Shown: piece after piece, positions 27,654-36,461 of the stretch
How positions within the stretch are numbered: position 1 is the first letter of the stretch
Layout: the number at the start of each line of letters is the position of its first letter
From: Myxococcota bacterium
Lineage (GTDB): Bacteria > Myxococcota_A > UBA9160 > UBA4427
Assembly: GCA_028278345.1 (NCBI GenBank)
Contig: JANQEL010000106.1
Coordinates: 1-64,000 of the forward strand
Reading direction: 5' to 3'
Length of the DNA: 64,000 nt
Notes under the pieces: generated by a model
Told to the model about the DNA's origin: nothing
The model's database searches: none
What the model saw: the letters and a program-made list of their open reading frames with translations, nothing else
Position numbers and translations under genes: made by a program

Positions 27654-28556
27654 TCACAAGAGAGGCAGTTGGCCAGTCGCGAGTTCCCCGCGCTCTCCAG
27701 GGAAGTCCGGAAGCCCCGCTACGTCGACGCGCTTCGCAATGCGACGATGAAGATCACGCGCAAGTTCGGGTGTATGCAGATTGCTTGGGGTGTGCACGAA
27801 GAAGTACGGCTGCAGACCTCGACCGATCCAATCCGCGATCCGCGTCGCCCACTCCTCGAGGTACGGCTCATTCACCGCTTTGTCGGGATGGGCGACGAAG
27901 CGAACGAGCGGGCTCAACCCAATCGGCTCCTCGCGCACGGGTAGGTCGGGCTTCTTGTGGAGCGCCGCGAGAACGTCGGGATGATTCGGATCGCCCGCGC
28001 GCAATGCGCGGGTGTCCATGATGCAGCGGTTGTGTCCACGCTCGACGAGCAGATCGTCGCCGCGTCGTGCAAGCTCCTCTTCGCTGTAGAACGAGGGGTG
28101 TCGGCATTCGAGCGCCCAGGAGAATTCCGTCGGCAACCGGTCGAGGAACGCAGTCAGGTCGGACAGTCGGTCGGGACCGAACGCCGGGGGAAGCTGGATC
28201 AGGAACGGTCCCAGTCGCTCACCGAGGGGTTCCACACGGCGCAGGAAGCCCGTCAACTCGGCTGCAGTCCCCACGAGCATGCGCTCGTGCGTGATTTCCC
28301 TGGGGAGCTTCAAGCAGAAACGAAAGCCGTCGGGGACTGCATCGCGCCATCGCGCCACGCTTTGCGCACTCGGCACGCTCCAGAAAGTCGTATTTCCTTC
28401 GACGGTGTTGAACACCCGGGCGTACTGCGCGAGGAAATCCGCCGGACGTGCGTCGCGGCTATAGAGGCTGCCCCTCCAATCCGCGAAGCTCCAGAAGGGG
28501 CAGCCCAGGGAGTACTGCATTCCCTCGGGCGATCGCTCGTCGGCCGGCACCTGCAT
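27654..28556 (-). CDS. DUF72 (YecE-like) protein
   Basis: A 300-residue DUF72 protein with a TIM-barrel fold. Recognisable blocks are YSLGCPFWSFADWRGSLY, FNTVEGNTTFWSVP, FRFCLKLPREITHE, FLIQLPPAFGPD and WALECRHPSFYSEE, in the usual order. The activity of the family is not established; conserved acidic/His residues suggest a hydrolase or metal-binding role. The start is ATG 28556; ATG 28520 (residue 13) would fit the family N-terminus equally well. It converges on bactofilin and diverges from the oxidoreductase gene. Confidence 0.9.
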   Translation of the reverse strand: MQVPADERSPEGMQYSLGCPFWSFADWRGSLYSRDARPADFLAQYARVFNTVEGNTTFWSVPSAQSVARWRDAVPDGFRFCLKLPREITHERMLVGTAAELTGFLRRVEPLGERLGPFLIQLPPAFGPDRLSDLTAFLDRLPTEFSWALECRHPSFYSEEELARRGDDLLVERGHNRCIMDTRALRAGDPNHPDVLAALHKKPDLPVREEPIGLSPLVRFVAHPDKAVNEPYLEEWATRIADWIGRGLQPYFFVHTPSNLHTPELARDLHRRIAKRVDVAGLPDFPGERGELATGQLPLL

Positions 28557-28617
28557 CCGAACAGCTTATGTCATTGCGTCGAAGTGATCACAAGAAGAAC
28601 GGGGCGCGGCGGGTCCG

Positions 28618-29628
28618 ATGAAAGGCGCCGTATTCCATCGCTACGGCAACGCGGAAGTGCTCGAGCTGGTCGATCTCCCCGAGCCCACGCCGGGGGAGAA
28701 CGACGTCCTCGTCGCCGTTCGCGCCGCATCCCTCAACCCCCTCGACTGGCACTTCATGACGGGGCTGCCCTATGTCGCGCGATTGCAGATGGGGTTGACT
28801 CGACCGCGCGCCCAGCGCGTGGGTGCCGATCTGGCCGGCGTGGTGGCCGCCGTCGGGAAGAACGTCTCGCGCTTCGCGCCGGGAGATGAGGTGTTCGGCG
28901 GCTACGCGGGGGAAACCGCCGAACATCCGTCGATCGAATTGGGGACCTGCGCAGAGCGGGTCTGTGTCCCCGAAAACGCGCTCGTGCCCAAGCCGGGGAA
29001 TCTGACCTTCGAACAGGCGGCCGCGGTCTCGGTCGCTGGGCAGACTGCGCTGCAGGGCCTGCGCGATCTCGGTTGCATCCACTCGAATCAGCGGGTCCTG
29101 ATCAACGGAGCGTCAGGGGGCGTGGGCACCTTCGCGGTGCAGCTCGCAAGGTGGTTCGGGGCGACGGTGACCGGCGTGTGCGGTCAGCGAAACGTCGAAC
29201 GCGTGCGCTCGATCGGCGCGGACGTGGTCGTCGACTACACGCGGGAGGACTTCACCCTCGGAGAGTCGCGCTACGACCTGGTCTTCGATGGCGTGGGCAA
29301 CCGGTCACTCGGCGACGTGCGCCGGATCCTCGCTCCCAACGCAACCTACGTCGCGTGCTTCGGTCAGCCAGAGAACCTCTGGTTCGGTCCGCTGCCAAGC
29401 CTCGCGAGCATGTGGTTGCGGAGTGTATCCGGAACGCGGCGTTGGGTGACCTGGGAGACGAAGCTCAACCTCCCCGATCACGAACTCCTGGCGAGGCTCC
29501 TCGAGGAAGGCGCGGTCATCCCGATCGTTGATCGCGTCTATCCCCTGCCGGACATCCGCGAAGCCATGGCCAAGCTCGCGACCGGACACGCGCGGGGGAA
29601 GATCGTCGTCTCCATGCCCGGGTCATGA
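28618..29628 (+). CDS. Zinc-independent quinone-oxidoreductase-like NAD(P)H dehydrogenase
   Basis: A 336-residue medium-chain dehydrogenase/reductase. The GroES-like N-terminal domain (MKGAVFHRYGNAEVLELVDLPEP) is followed by a Rossmann domain with the nucleotide motif NGASGGVGTFAVQLA (about 160-174). The structural-zinc cysteines and catalytic Cys/His of zinc alcohol dehydrogenases are absent, placing it with quinone oxidoreductases and enoyl reductases that use NADPH. It stands alone; the substrate cannot be inferred. AACGGGGCGCGGCGGG precedes its ATG. Confidence 0.9.
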   Translation: MKGAVFHRYGNAEVLELVDLPEPTPGENDVLVAVRAASLNPLDWHFMTGLPYVARLQMGLTRPRAQRVGADLAGVVAAVGKNVSRFAPGDEVFGGYAGETAEHPSIELGTCAERVCVPENALVPKPGNLTFEQAAAVSVAGQTALQGLRDLGCIHSNQRVLINGASGGVGTFAVQLARWFGATVTGVCGQRNVERVRSIGADVVVDYTREDFTLGESRYDLVFDGVGNRSLGDVRRILAPNATYVACFGQPENLWFGPLPSLASMWLRSVSGTRRWVTWETKLNLPDHELLARLLEEGAVIPIVDRVYPLPDIREAMAKLATGHARGKIVVSMPGS

Positions 29629-29658
29629 CGCCGTCGATTTCGCAATGACGCTCCGGGC

Positions 29659-30072
29659 TCAGGTTCCCGTCGCCTTGCGAACGCGCTTGACCACCTTCTC
29701 GACATCCTTGCGGGCGTTGCGCGAGAGCTTGCGCCATTCGCGCTCACCGCGCGCTTCGAGTGCGCCGAGCTGATGGCTGGCATCGCGCACGATGCGCGCG
29801 AGACTGCGCCGGGTGTCCTTGCCCGCGATCTCGATCTGCTTTTCGACGGCCAGCAGATCTCGTCGCAGCTGCCGACCGAAGGCCTTCAGCGACTTCGGGA
29901 GTTCCTTGCCCACGAGATCGATATTCGCGCTACCGCGGGCGGACCTGCGTGCCCTGGCCTTCTTGCGCGAGGACTTTCGCTTCGCGGCCGACTTCTTGCG
30001 TGCGACCTTTCGCGCACCCTTCTTCTTCGCCTTTGCTCTCGACTTCTTGCGTGCGGCCTTTCGAGCAGCCAT
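29659..30072 (-). CDS. Histone-H1-like Lys/Ala-rich basic protein
   Basis: A 137-residue, very basic protein. Residues 1-48 are almost only Lys, Arg, Ala and Ser in KKAR/KKSR-type repeats, resembling eukaryotic H1 tails and bacterial HC1/AlgP/Hc-like DNA-binding proteins. Residues 50-137 form an amphipathic helical domain (ELPKSLKAFGRQLRRDLLAVEKQI...) with no cysteine. It probably compacts DNA or binds RNA; the C-terminal part may oligomerise as a coiled coil. The start is ATG 30072 with GAGGAGGG upstream; a longer reading to 30120 is not needed. It converges on the oxidoreductase gene. Confidence 0.75.
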   Translation of the reverse strand: MAARKAARKKSRAKAKKKGARKVARKKSAAKRKSSRKKARARRSARGSANIDLVGKELPKSLKAFGRQLRRDLLAVEKQIEIAGKDTRRSLARIVRDASHQLGALEARGEREWRKLSRNARKDVEKVVKRVRKATGT

Positions 30073-30196
30073 TCGACTTCCCTCCTCGGGCTTCAGGTCG
30101 CCCGACCGATTGCAACGCAAGACGCGTGCCGACGTGCGCGCGCTTGTCGCGGGTCAGAGTGAGCGGATGAGCAATTCAAAGAGGCATCTCGCCCCT

Positions 30197-30904
30197 TTAC
30201 GCGGGAGCGCGCCCCAGTTGTCGCGCGTTGAGCGTCATATAGAGCAGCGCAGCGAGGCCGATCAGCATCTCCAGCAACTCGACCTGCCGTGCAGCGATCC
30301 CGTGAATCGAATCGGCTGTGGGTTTTTCGTAGTAGTTCTGCACGTCGAGGGTGGCCAGCACCGCGATGCAGAGAAACCAGAAGACCAGCAGCGGCGGAGC
30401 GCTGATCGGCCGAAAACGATCGACGAAAGCGAGGGCGATCCCGACCAACCCACCCACGCCGAAGGCGACCCGCAGGATCTCGAACGGCGCATGGAAGAAG
30501 GGCAGATTGTGGAAGTTCATCTCTTCCTGCTTGTTGATCGCCTTGATCGACTCCGGTGTCTCGTAGTGAAAGAACCATTGCCCCCAGGAGATCTCTTCCA
30601 TGGCGACGAAGACCAGTCCCACGCCGAACAGCGCGTAGAACCCGGCGAAGAGTCGCCCGTCAGGGAGCGCACCCATTCGGCTCGCCATCCGAATACCCAG
30701 GACGCCGGCGAGCAACAGGGAAGCGAACGTGGTCAGCTCTATCGGATGGTTCTCGAGCGAGAGCCGCCACATCAGCGCTTCGGTCGCCGGGTGCTCTCGA
30801 AGGGCCACGGCGGTCGTAACGATTGCAATCGGCAGGAGCGTGATGCACCAAGCGAGGCTCGGCCCGAGGTCGTATCGAGTCAGAACGCGTCTCAGATCAG
30901 CCAT
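30197..30904 (-). CDS. Polytopic membrane protein with EEISWGQ motif
   Basis: A 235-residue inner-membrane protein with about six hydrophobic segments. After the third segment it carries FVAMEEISWGQWFFHYETPESIKAINKQEEMNFHNL, a conserved acidic/aromatic block found in an uncharacterised bacterial membrane family. Conserved Glu and His residues facing the same side could bind a metal or lipid, but no reaction is known. ATG 30904 is chosen over 30913. It stands alone. Confidence 0.75.
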   Translation of the reverse strand: MADLRRVLTRYDLGPSLAWCITLLPIAIVTTAVALREHPATEALMWRLSLENHPIELTTFASLLLAGVLGIRMASRMGALPDGRLFAGFYALFGVGLVFVAMEEISWGQWFFHYETPESIKAINKQEEMNFHNLPFFHAPFEILRVAFGVGGLVGIALAFVDRFRPISAPPLLVFWFLCIAVLATLDVQNYYEKPTADSIHGIAARQVELLEMLIGLAALLYMTLNARQLGRAPA

Positions 30905-31137
30905 CGCGCGCAAACTACAATACCTCCAACCGTGGCGCTCCGTCTCACTTGCGCATGATCTTCACCCAAGGAGCGCTTGGCTTGCCGCGAGTCGATCGAA
31001 CCGATCGACTCGAGAGGTTCATCGAACGACCGCGTAGTGCCGATGCTCGGTAGAGTTTGCGCTACGGGCTTCGAAGTCGACGTGCTGACAGTCGGTGGTG
31101 TTCGGCGGAAGCAAAGCTCGACTCTTTGGACAGTGCG

Positions 31138-31488
31138 ATGAAGTACGCATTGCATGCCGTCTTGATCCTGCTCGCTTCGGCGTGCGGAGGCGACGCGAAG
31201 TGGCAGCAGGATTCCGTCGGCGCAACCCACTACGACATCCTCGCGGCCGATCGTGAGCTGCCTTCCGGATGCAAGAGCGTCGGGCTCGTCTCGGTGCCGA
31301 AGCGCGAAGTCCACCCGTCTGCTCGCTACGTCGGAACGGCCTATCGCGAATTCTCCCTGTCGCTCTCTCGCCAGGTCGAAGCGCTCGGCGGGAATCTCAT
31401 CGTTCCCACCGGCGACGTCGGATTCGACACCGCGCTCGAATGGGGTGAGTCGTTCACCGCAGCGGCCTATCACTGCCCCGCGAGCTAG
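31138..31488 (+). CDS. Small lipoprotein, DUF4156-like
   Basis: A 116-residue lipoprotein: MKYALHAVLILLASAC-GG gives a clear lipobox with the lipidated Cys near residue 16. The mature part has G-C-K-S-V-G-L-V early and ends TAAAYHCPAS; this Cys pair spacing and final Y-x-C fit DUF4156/RcsF-like small outer-membrane lipoproteins. The stop codon TAG falls exactly at the left end of a palindromic MITE-like element, so the last codons could have been altered by its insertion. Confidence 0.75.
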   Translation: MKYALHAVLILLASACGGDAKWQQDSVGATHYDILAADRELPSGCKSVGLVSVPKREVHPSARYVGTAYREFSLSLSRQVEALGGNLIVPTGDVGFDTALEWGESFTAAAYHCPAS

Positions 31489-31652
31489 CAGCCCGTTGAA
31501 AAACCCTGACCGAGCCAGGTGCGGTCATTCGACCCGAGATCAAGGCGCGGAATCGTGGGCGTAGCCGTAGCTACGGCCGCGGTTTCGCAACGCGGAGATC
31601 GGGTCGAAGGGCCGTGCATGGCGACCGAAGGGTTGTTCAACGGGCTGCTAGC
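31484..31652. mobile_element. MITE-like palindromic element with 24-bp terminal inverted repeats
   Basis: The ends read GCTAGCAGCCCGTTGAA[A]AACCCT (31484-31507) and its inverted copy (31629-31652) with one mismatch. Inside is a second inverted pair, TTCGACCCGA (31529-31538) and TCGGGTCGAA (31599-31608), around a central CCGTAGCTACGG palindrome. No gene fits in ~170 bp. The whole could fold into one long hairpin. It sits between two genes, touching the lipoprotein stop and the end of the dehydrogenase gene. No second copy was found in this window. Confidence 0.7.
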
Positions 31653-34584
31653 GCCCCCGCGCACGCGCCAACGCCACCACGGTGATCCAACCCACGAGCG
31701 ACGCCAACCCGGAACCGGGTTCGGGTACGAGGATCGCACTGGGGTTCACCGCGCAGTTGTTGGCCTCGTCGTCTTCTTCGGCGAGGTCGAGTGCGTCGGA
31801 GCAGGCACCGAGATACCACGACGCCGTCTCTCCCGGCGCGAGGACAACGAGATCCACTGGAACCCGTGATTCGGCGTCTCGGCAATCGTCGGTTGCCGCG
31901 GGGTCGAGGGGATCGACGAAGCAGTCGCCGATCCAGGGATCGCTCCCGGGATCGTGGTTCGTGTCTTCGGACAGGAAGAAGCGCAGCTGCGTGTCGACGG
32001 CCGGACCTGCACCGGAGTTCGTCGCACGGCCGGTTGCACCGAGTACCCCGCCAAGGACGGCCGTGAACACATCGGGCGTCGGAACGTTCGCGACCAGATC
32101 GGGGCGTGTGTCCGAATCGCAGGCATCCCCGACGCCGTCCGAATCGTAATCGGCCTGACTCGGGTTGTGGGCAGACAGGCAGTTGTCGCTGGCATCGAGC
32201 ACGCCGTCATGATCGTCGTCGGGTACGTTCACGATCGCGTCCTCGATCCAATCTTCTTGCAGCGTCACGGCCGGGACGTCGCGAATCCGCGTGAACGGGG
32301 CCATCCGGATCGCCTGGTCGAGGGAATATTGCCTGTGCCAGACCACGCTCTGCTGGGCATCGCCCGGGGCGATCAGGTCGGGATCTGCGAGTCCTGGAAT
32401 CGCGTGGATCGGCGCGACGCCCACGAGGCCGGCCGCCGAAAGCGCCGTGCCATACCTCAGATCGATCGCCGCCTGCACGGGGTTGCCCGGGCGATGACAG
32501 TGAGCGCAGTTCGAGGCCAGATAGGAGCGAACTCGATGGTGGACGCTCGCAGTCTCGTCTTCCAGGGATGCAAACGACTTGTACTGCGTGGGCGTGCCGA
32601 TGTCGCTGTCGAACACCTCCATGCAGTTGAGTTCGCGCAGTTGATTCTCTGAACCGGCCGAGAGGCGATTCAACTGTTCGGCGCGAAGTCCGAGCACCCG
32701 ATCCGCAGCGCCGGTGTGGCAGGTGAGGCAGGCGGATGGTGATGGGAATGTCCATGTGACGCGCACGTCACACCCAAAGTCGAGGCAGACATCCTCGACG
32801 AGTTCGAGCTTCAGCAGGTTCGCATCGGTCTGCGCGCTGTTCCAGCGGTAGGTGAAACCAAGCCAATCCGAGTTCTGGCGAAGCATGACGCGGGTCTCGA
32901 TGCGCTGGCTCCCGAGCTGCAGGTGTGCGACTTCGAAGTGCTTCAGCAAGACGGTGCCGACCGGGAAATCCCAGCCGCCTTGTGCGCGAAACTCGATGGT
33001 CTCGTCCCCCGGCAGCGCGAACCACCTTCTCTTGATCGATCCATCCGACCACAAGGGCGTCTCGATCGAGTACTCGATCACACCGACCTCGCCGACGAGT
33101 GGATCCGCTGCCGTGTCTTCGAAGAGGCCCGTCTCCGAGAGCAGCAGCGGGATCCCGGTGCCGGGGTTGGATGCGTTGTCGAAGCGTCGGATCTCCGAGG
33201 TGCCACTGACCTTGAACTGCGGAAGGATCAGCTCGCCGGCTTCGGTCTCGCCCAGGGTCGCGAGCTGGCCGAAGACACTCACCACCTCGATCTCGCCAAG
33301 CCCGGTTCCCGGATCGACCGTCGTGCGATCCCAGGCGTAGAGGTCGCGACTGGTGAGCTCCGCGAACACGTAGCGCCCGTACAACTCGGGTAGCGCGCTG
33401 CCGCGGTAGACGTAGCCGCCGGTGATGGCACCGCCACCCGACGGGCGGGGAATCTCGATCACCGGACGATCATGGACGAAGGCACAGGGGTTCGAGCTTC
33501 CAACCTCGTGGGTTCCTTCGCAGTGGGGCCACCCGTAGTTCTTCGGCGCGGCGTCAGCGTAGGCGTGATAGTCGATTTCTTCCCAATCGCCGTTGCCGAC
33601 GTCACCGATCCAGAGATCCCCCGTTTCACGGTCGAACGAAATCTTGAAAGGGTTCCGCAACCCCTTGTGAAAGATCTCCTGGGCCTTGCTGCCATCGCCC
33701 GCGAAGGGGTTGCCGGGTGGGATGAGGTAGGTCGGCTGTCCGCGCGGGTCGATGCGGAGGATCTTGCCGAGCAGTGAGTCATCGTCCTGCGCCGTGTTCT
33801 GCCCGACGCTCAAGCCACCGTCGCCCGACGCGATGTAGAGCAGATCGTCCGGACCGAACGCGAGCGTACCGCCGTTGTGATTGAAGTAGGGCTGCTCGAT
33901 TTCGAAGACGAACTCGCCGGGGACCGCGGGGTCGACCCAATCCGGATAGGTACTGGCGACCGGAGTCGCCCGAAAGCGCCAAACCTGTGAACAATGATGT
34001 TGGGGATTGGCGGTGTACTCGCAGGTCCCGCTGCTCGTGCACTCGCACTCGGCGGTGTCGACGCTCACGTACACATAGAACTCACCGAAACGCGGCGAAG
34101 CGACGTCTCCGAACTCGGGGTCGAAAGCCAACCCGAGCAAACCCTGCTCGCCCTCGGTCTCGATATCGGCGCTCACGTCCAGGAACAGATCGACCTGGGT
34201 CGCCTGTGGATCGTCCTGGAACGACCAGACCTGACCCAATTGCCCGACGACGAAGACGCGCTGGCTCCCATCGCCCGCGTTCAGCGCCGCGGTGGTTCGC
34301 AGAAAGGACTGCGACAAGTTCGGGTAGGCATCGACCGTCGTGAGGGGCGTCGTCTGGATCGTCGCCTCGAGGTCGAACGCGTGGCCGGCGAAAATCGGGC
34401 GAGTCGTCGGCGGGCATGGTGCATCGGCCTGGGCACCCGCCCTACCGGCGTAACCCGTGCTTCCCACAGCCGCGACGATGGCGACGAGAGCCGCGAATCT
34501 GCGTGGGGGCAGCGCCAGGCAAAGCTCGCACCAGAAGCGGAGCGTCAGCGTGGAGAACGGGTGGGGGCAGGAGTGTCGGCGCAT
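31648..34584 (-). CDS. PQQ-type sugar dehydrogenase / diheme cytochrome with PEP-CTERM tail (SO2930-like)
   Basis: A 978-residue exported multidomain protein. An N-terminal signal (about 28-52) is followed by a glucose/sorbosone-dehydrogenase six-bladed propeller (about 70-470; QVWSFQDD, EGEQGLLGLAFDPEF, FNHNGGTLAFGPDDLLYIASGDGG). Then come two heme sites (CLTCH about 619-623 and CAHCH about 693-697), a thrombospondin type 3/EF-like calcium region (DDDHDGVLDASDNC..DYDSDGVGDACDSD, about 775-810), a CARDB/beta domain, and a C-terminal VPEPGSG-hydrophobic-RARGR sorting tail (953-978). That tail implies an exosortase elsewhere in the genome. It matches the SO2930-type diheme proteins. Its 3' end touches the MITE-like element. 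Confidence 0.87.
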   Translation of the reverse strand: MRRHSCPHPFSTLTLRFWCELCLALPPRRFAALVAIVAAVGSTGYAGRAGAQADAPCPPTTRPIFAGHAFDLEATIQTTPLTTVDAYPNLSQSFLRTTAALNAGDGSQRVFVVGQLGQVWSFQDDPQATQVDLFLDVSADIETEGEQGLLGLAFDPEFGDVASPRFGEFYVYVSVDTAECECTSSGTCEYTANPQHHCSQVWRFRATPVASTYPDWVDPAVPGEFVFEIEQPYFNHNGGTLAFGPDDLLYIASGDGGLSVGQNTAQDDDSLLGKILRIDPRGQPTYLIPPGNPFAGDGSKAQEIFHKGLRNPFKISFDRETGDLWIGDVGNGDWEEIDYHAYADAAPKNYGWPHCEGTHEVGSSNPCAFVHDRPVIEIPRPSGGGAITGGYVYRGSALPELYGRYVFAELTSRDLYAWDRTTVDPGTGLGEIEVVSVFGQLATLGETEAGELILPQFKVSGTSEIRRFDNASNPGTGIPLLLSETGLFEDTAADPLVGEVGVIEYSIETPLWSDGSIKRRWFALPGDETIEFRAQGGWDFPVGTVLLKHFEVAHLQLGSQRIETRVMLRQNSDWLGFTYRWNSAQTDANLLKLELVEDVCLDFGCDVRVTWTFPSPSACLTCHTGAADRVLGLRAEQLNRLSAGSENQLRELNCMEVFDSDIGTPTQYKSFASLEDETASVHHRVRSYLASNCAHCHRPGNPVQAAIDLRYGTALSAAGLVGVAPIHAIPGLADPDLIAPGDAQQSVVWHRQYSLDQAIRMAPFTRIRDVPAVTLQEDWIEDAIVNVPDDDHDGVLDASDNCLSAHNPSQADYDSDGVGDACDSDTRPDLVANVPTPDVFTAVLGGVLGATGRATNSGAGPAVDTQLRFFLSEDTNHDPGSDPWIGDCFVDPLDPAATDDCRDAESRVPVDLVVLAPGETASWYLGACSDALDLAEEDDEANNCAVNPSAILVPEPGSGLASLVGWITVVALARARGR

Positions 34585-34821
34585 GAAACAGCTCGCGGAT
34601 GCGAATCAGTGAGTGCCTTCGACGCCCCGAATGAGCTCGTGGTTTTCTCACGATCGCTTCGATCTGCAGCTCGAGATCGGCTGCACCGCAACACCATTCC
34701 GTGACGATCCGCACGGTCTGCCCCCCCCAACCATCCCACCGCATCGCGTAGAAGAAAAAGCCTCGCCACAGCAGAAACGCGAAATGTGACGAATACACCG
34801 AAAGCTGTACCGAGCGGGCGG
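34585..34821. other. Gene-free stretch before the dehydrogenase/diheme gene
   Basis: About 240 bases; it should contain the promoter of the minus-strand dehydrogenase gene. No clear -35/-10 pair, operator or hairpin was picked out. Confidence 0.3.
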
Positions 34822-36408
34822 CTACTCGTTCGAATACCAGTACTCGCGGTCACCCTGCCGCGCAGATTCGATCTGCATGTCCTCACTCAACCTGACACAG
34901 ATCGGAAGCGAACCTTCCGGTCTTCGCGCTGAATCGCCTCTGCACTGCGGCCAGGTGAGCCGCCCGATCGGCCCATCGGGAATCCTGGCGAGCTCGTCTT
35001 CGGCCAGGTGATGGCGAAACAGCGCGCGACGAGAGTGGCCTTCGAAGAAGTAGTAGGCGCGCTCGTTGCTCGGATGACCCGCAAAGTGCACGGCACCGAG
35101 CTGTTCGGCTTCGAATCGGGTCGCAATGAACTCGAGTGCCTGATCGAAGTTCTGCGAGTACGCCCCGGCCATCCGGCGTGGTTCGGCCGACGGAACGAGG
35201 TGGAATCGGAGGAGGAGTGCGAGCGCCAGGGTTCCAACGAGCGAAGCGGTTGCGAGAGGAGCTCTTCGCGGTGCCTCGAACGCTACGAACAGGAAACGGA
35301 CCAGCCCCACGATCGAAAGGGCGAAGAAGGCCTCTGGCAGGTAGAGGTAGTAGAGCGCATGGAACTTGACACGCAGCGGGATCGCAAGCGAGACGGCGAG
35401 GGTCGCTGCACACCAGAGCAACGGGATCAGGCCGGCACTCGCATCGAACGCCGCCGCCCGAAGCTTCGACCGGGTTCGTCCGTGCAGGACGAGCGTCGAG
35501 ACGAACACCAGCGTCACGAGGGCGATCCACGGGAACGACGGGTCGGGCAATCCAAACAGACCCGAGATCAAGAACGGCAGTGTGTCGGTGGCTGTTTCTC
35601 CGAGCACATGGGATCCCCAATACGCTTCGTTCGGCAGCCCCACGAGGAAGTAGCGGAAGTTGTTGAAGACCGCGTACCCGAGCGGCATCGCGAACAAGAG
35701 CAATCCCTCGAGCCGGCGGCGCAATCCGCCCGTTCGAAGGATCAGAACAGCGAGCACGATGCTCGGCCCGAGGAACCAGGCCGACTCCTTGCTGTTGTAA
35801 GCGAGGATCACCGGCAACAGCACGAGGACGTTTCCGATCGCGCAAGCGCGCAGGGACACGGGCGAGTCGATGATCCTGAAGGAGAGACACAACGAGGCGA
35901 GGACGAAGAGCAGCGCCATGCGATCGTTGATCGTCGCCTGCCAGGCGAACGCGTCGGCGACCGGCGCCGAGAACCACCAGATCAAGACGGCGGCGATCGC
36001 GTAGCTTCGAGCGAACCGCAGTTGCCGTGCGAGCACGTAGAGGAGCGCCGCCGCGGCGCTGGCCGGCAGCAACATCCAGAAGTTGAGGCAGCGCACGTCC
36101 GGGCCGCAGTGGTCGCCAACCGTGCGCACGTAGAGCATGGCGACGTTGCGCGCGAACCCGGGCTTCTCCCGCGTGACGAGATTGACGAGCAACTCCTGGG
36201 CGTAATCCCAGCTCACGGGCCACGTCACCCACTCGCGAAACTCCCAGAGCGGGAGAAGGTCGGAGAAGTACGCCCAGTAGTACGCCGTGCCGAGGGCCAC
36301 ACCGAGCGAGAGAGCGAGGACGTCCCTGACGTGTGACGAATTGTCGTCACCGTCTTGATCGGCAGATCGACGCCCGCGGCCCTCTTCGCTTTCCGTGGTG
36401 CTCGCCAT
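34822..36408 (-). CDS. Polytopic membrane protein, GT-C glycosyltransferase-like
   Basis: A 528-residue integral membrane protein with about ten to eleven hydrophobic helices after a short acidic N-terminus. The first extracytoplasmic loop (WPVSWDYAQELL...) contains acidic and aromatic residues in the place where GT-C lipid-linked sugar transferases have their catalytic Asp, and the C-terminal ~110 residues form a soluble domain. This suggests an ArnT/PMT-type or O-antigen-related membrane enzyme, but no diagnostic motif is strong enough to name it. It is divergent from the serine hydrolase gene by 53 bases. Confidence 0.7.
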   Translation of the reverse strand: MASTTESEEGRGRRSADQDGDDNSSHVRDVLALSLGVALGTAYYWAYFSDLLPLWEFREWVTWPVSWDYAQELLVNLVTREKPGFARNVAMLYVRTVGDHCGPDVRCLNFWMLLPASAAAALLYVLARQLRFARSYAIAAVLIWWFSAPVADAFAWQATINDRMALLFVLASLCLSFRIIDSPVSLRACAIGNVLVLLPVILAYNSKESAWFLGPSIVLAVLILRTGGLRRRLEGLLLFAMPLGYAVFNNFRYFLVGLPNEAYWGSHVLGETATDTLPFLISGLFGLPDPSFPWIALVTLVFVSTLVLHGRTRSKLRAAAFDASAGLIPLLWCAATLAVSLAIPLRVKFHALYYLYLPEAFFALSIVGLVRFLFVAFEAPRRAPLATASLVGTLALALLLRFHLVPSAEPRRMAGAYSQNFDQALEFIATRFEAEQLGAVHFAGHPSNERAYYFFEGHSRRALFRHHLAEDELARIPDGPIGRLTWPQCRGDSARRPEGSLPICVRLSEDMQIESARQGDREYWYSNE

Positions 36409-36461
36409 CTCGATCGAGGATTATTCTCTCCGGCGAAGCCAAATGCCATGCGGAGGTCGCG

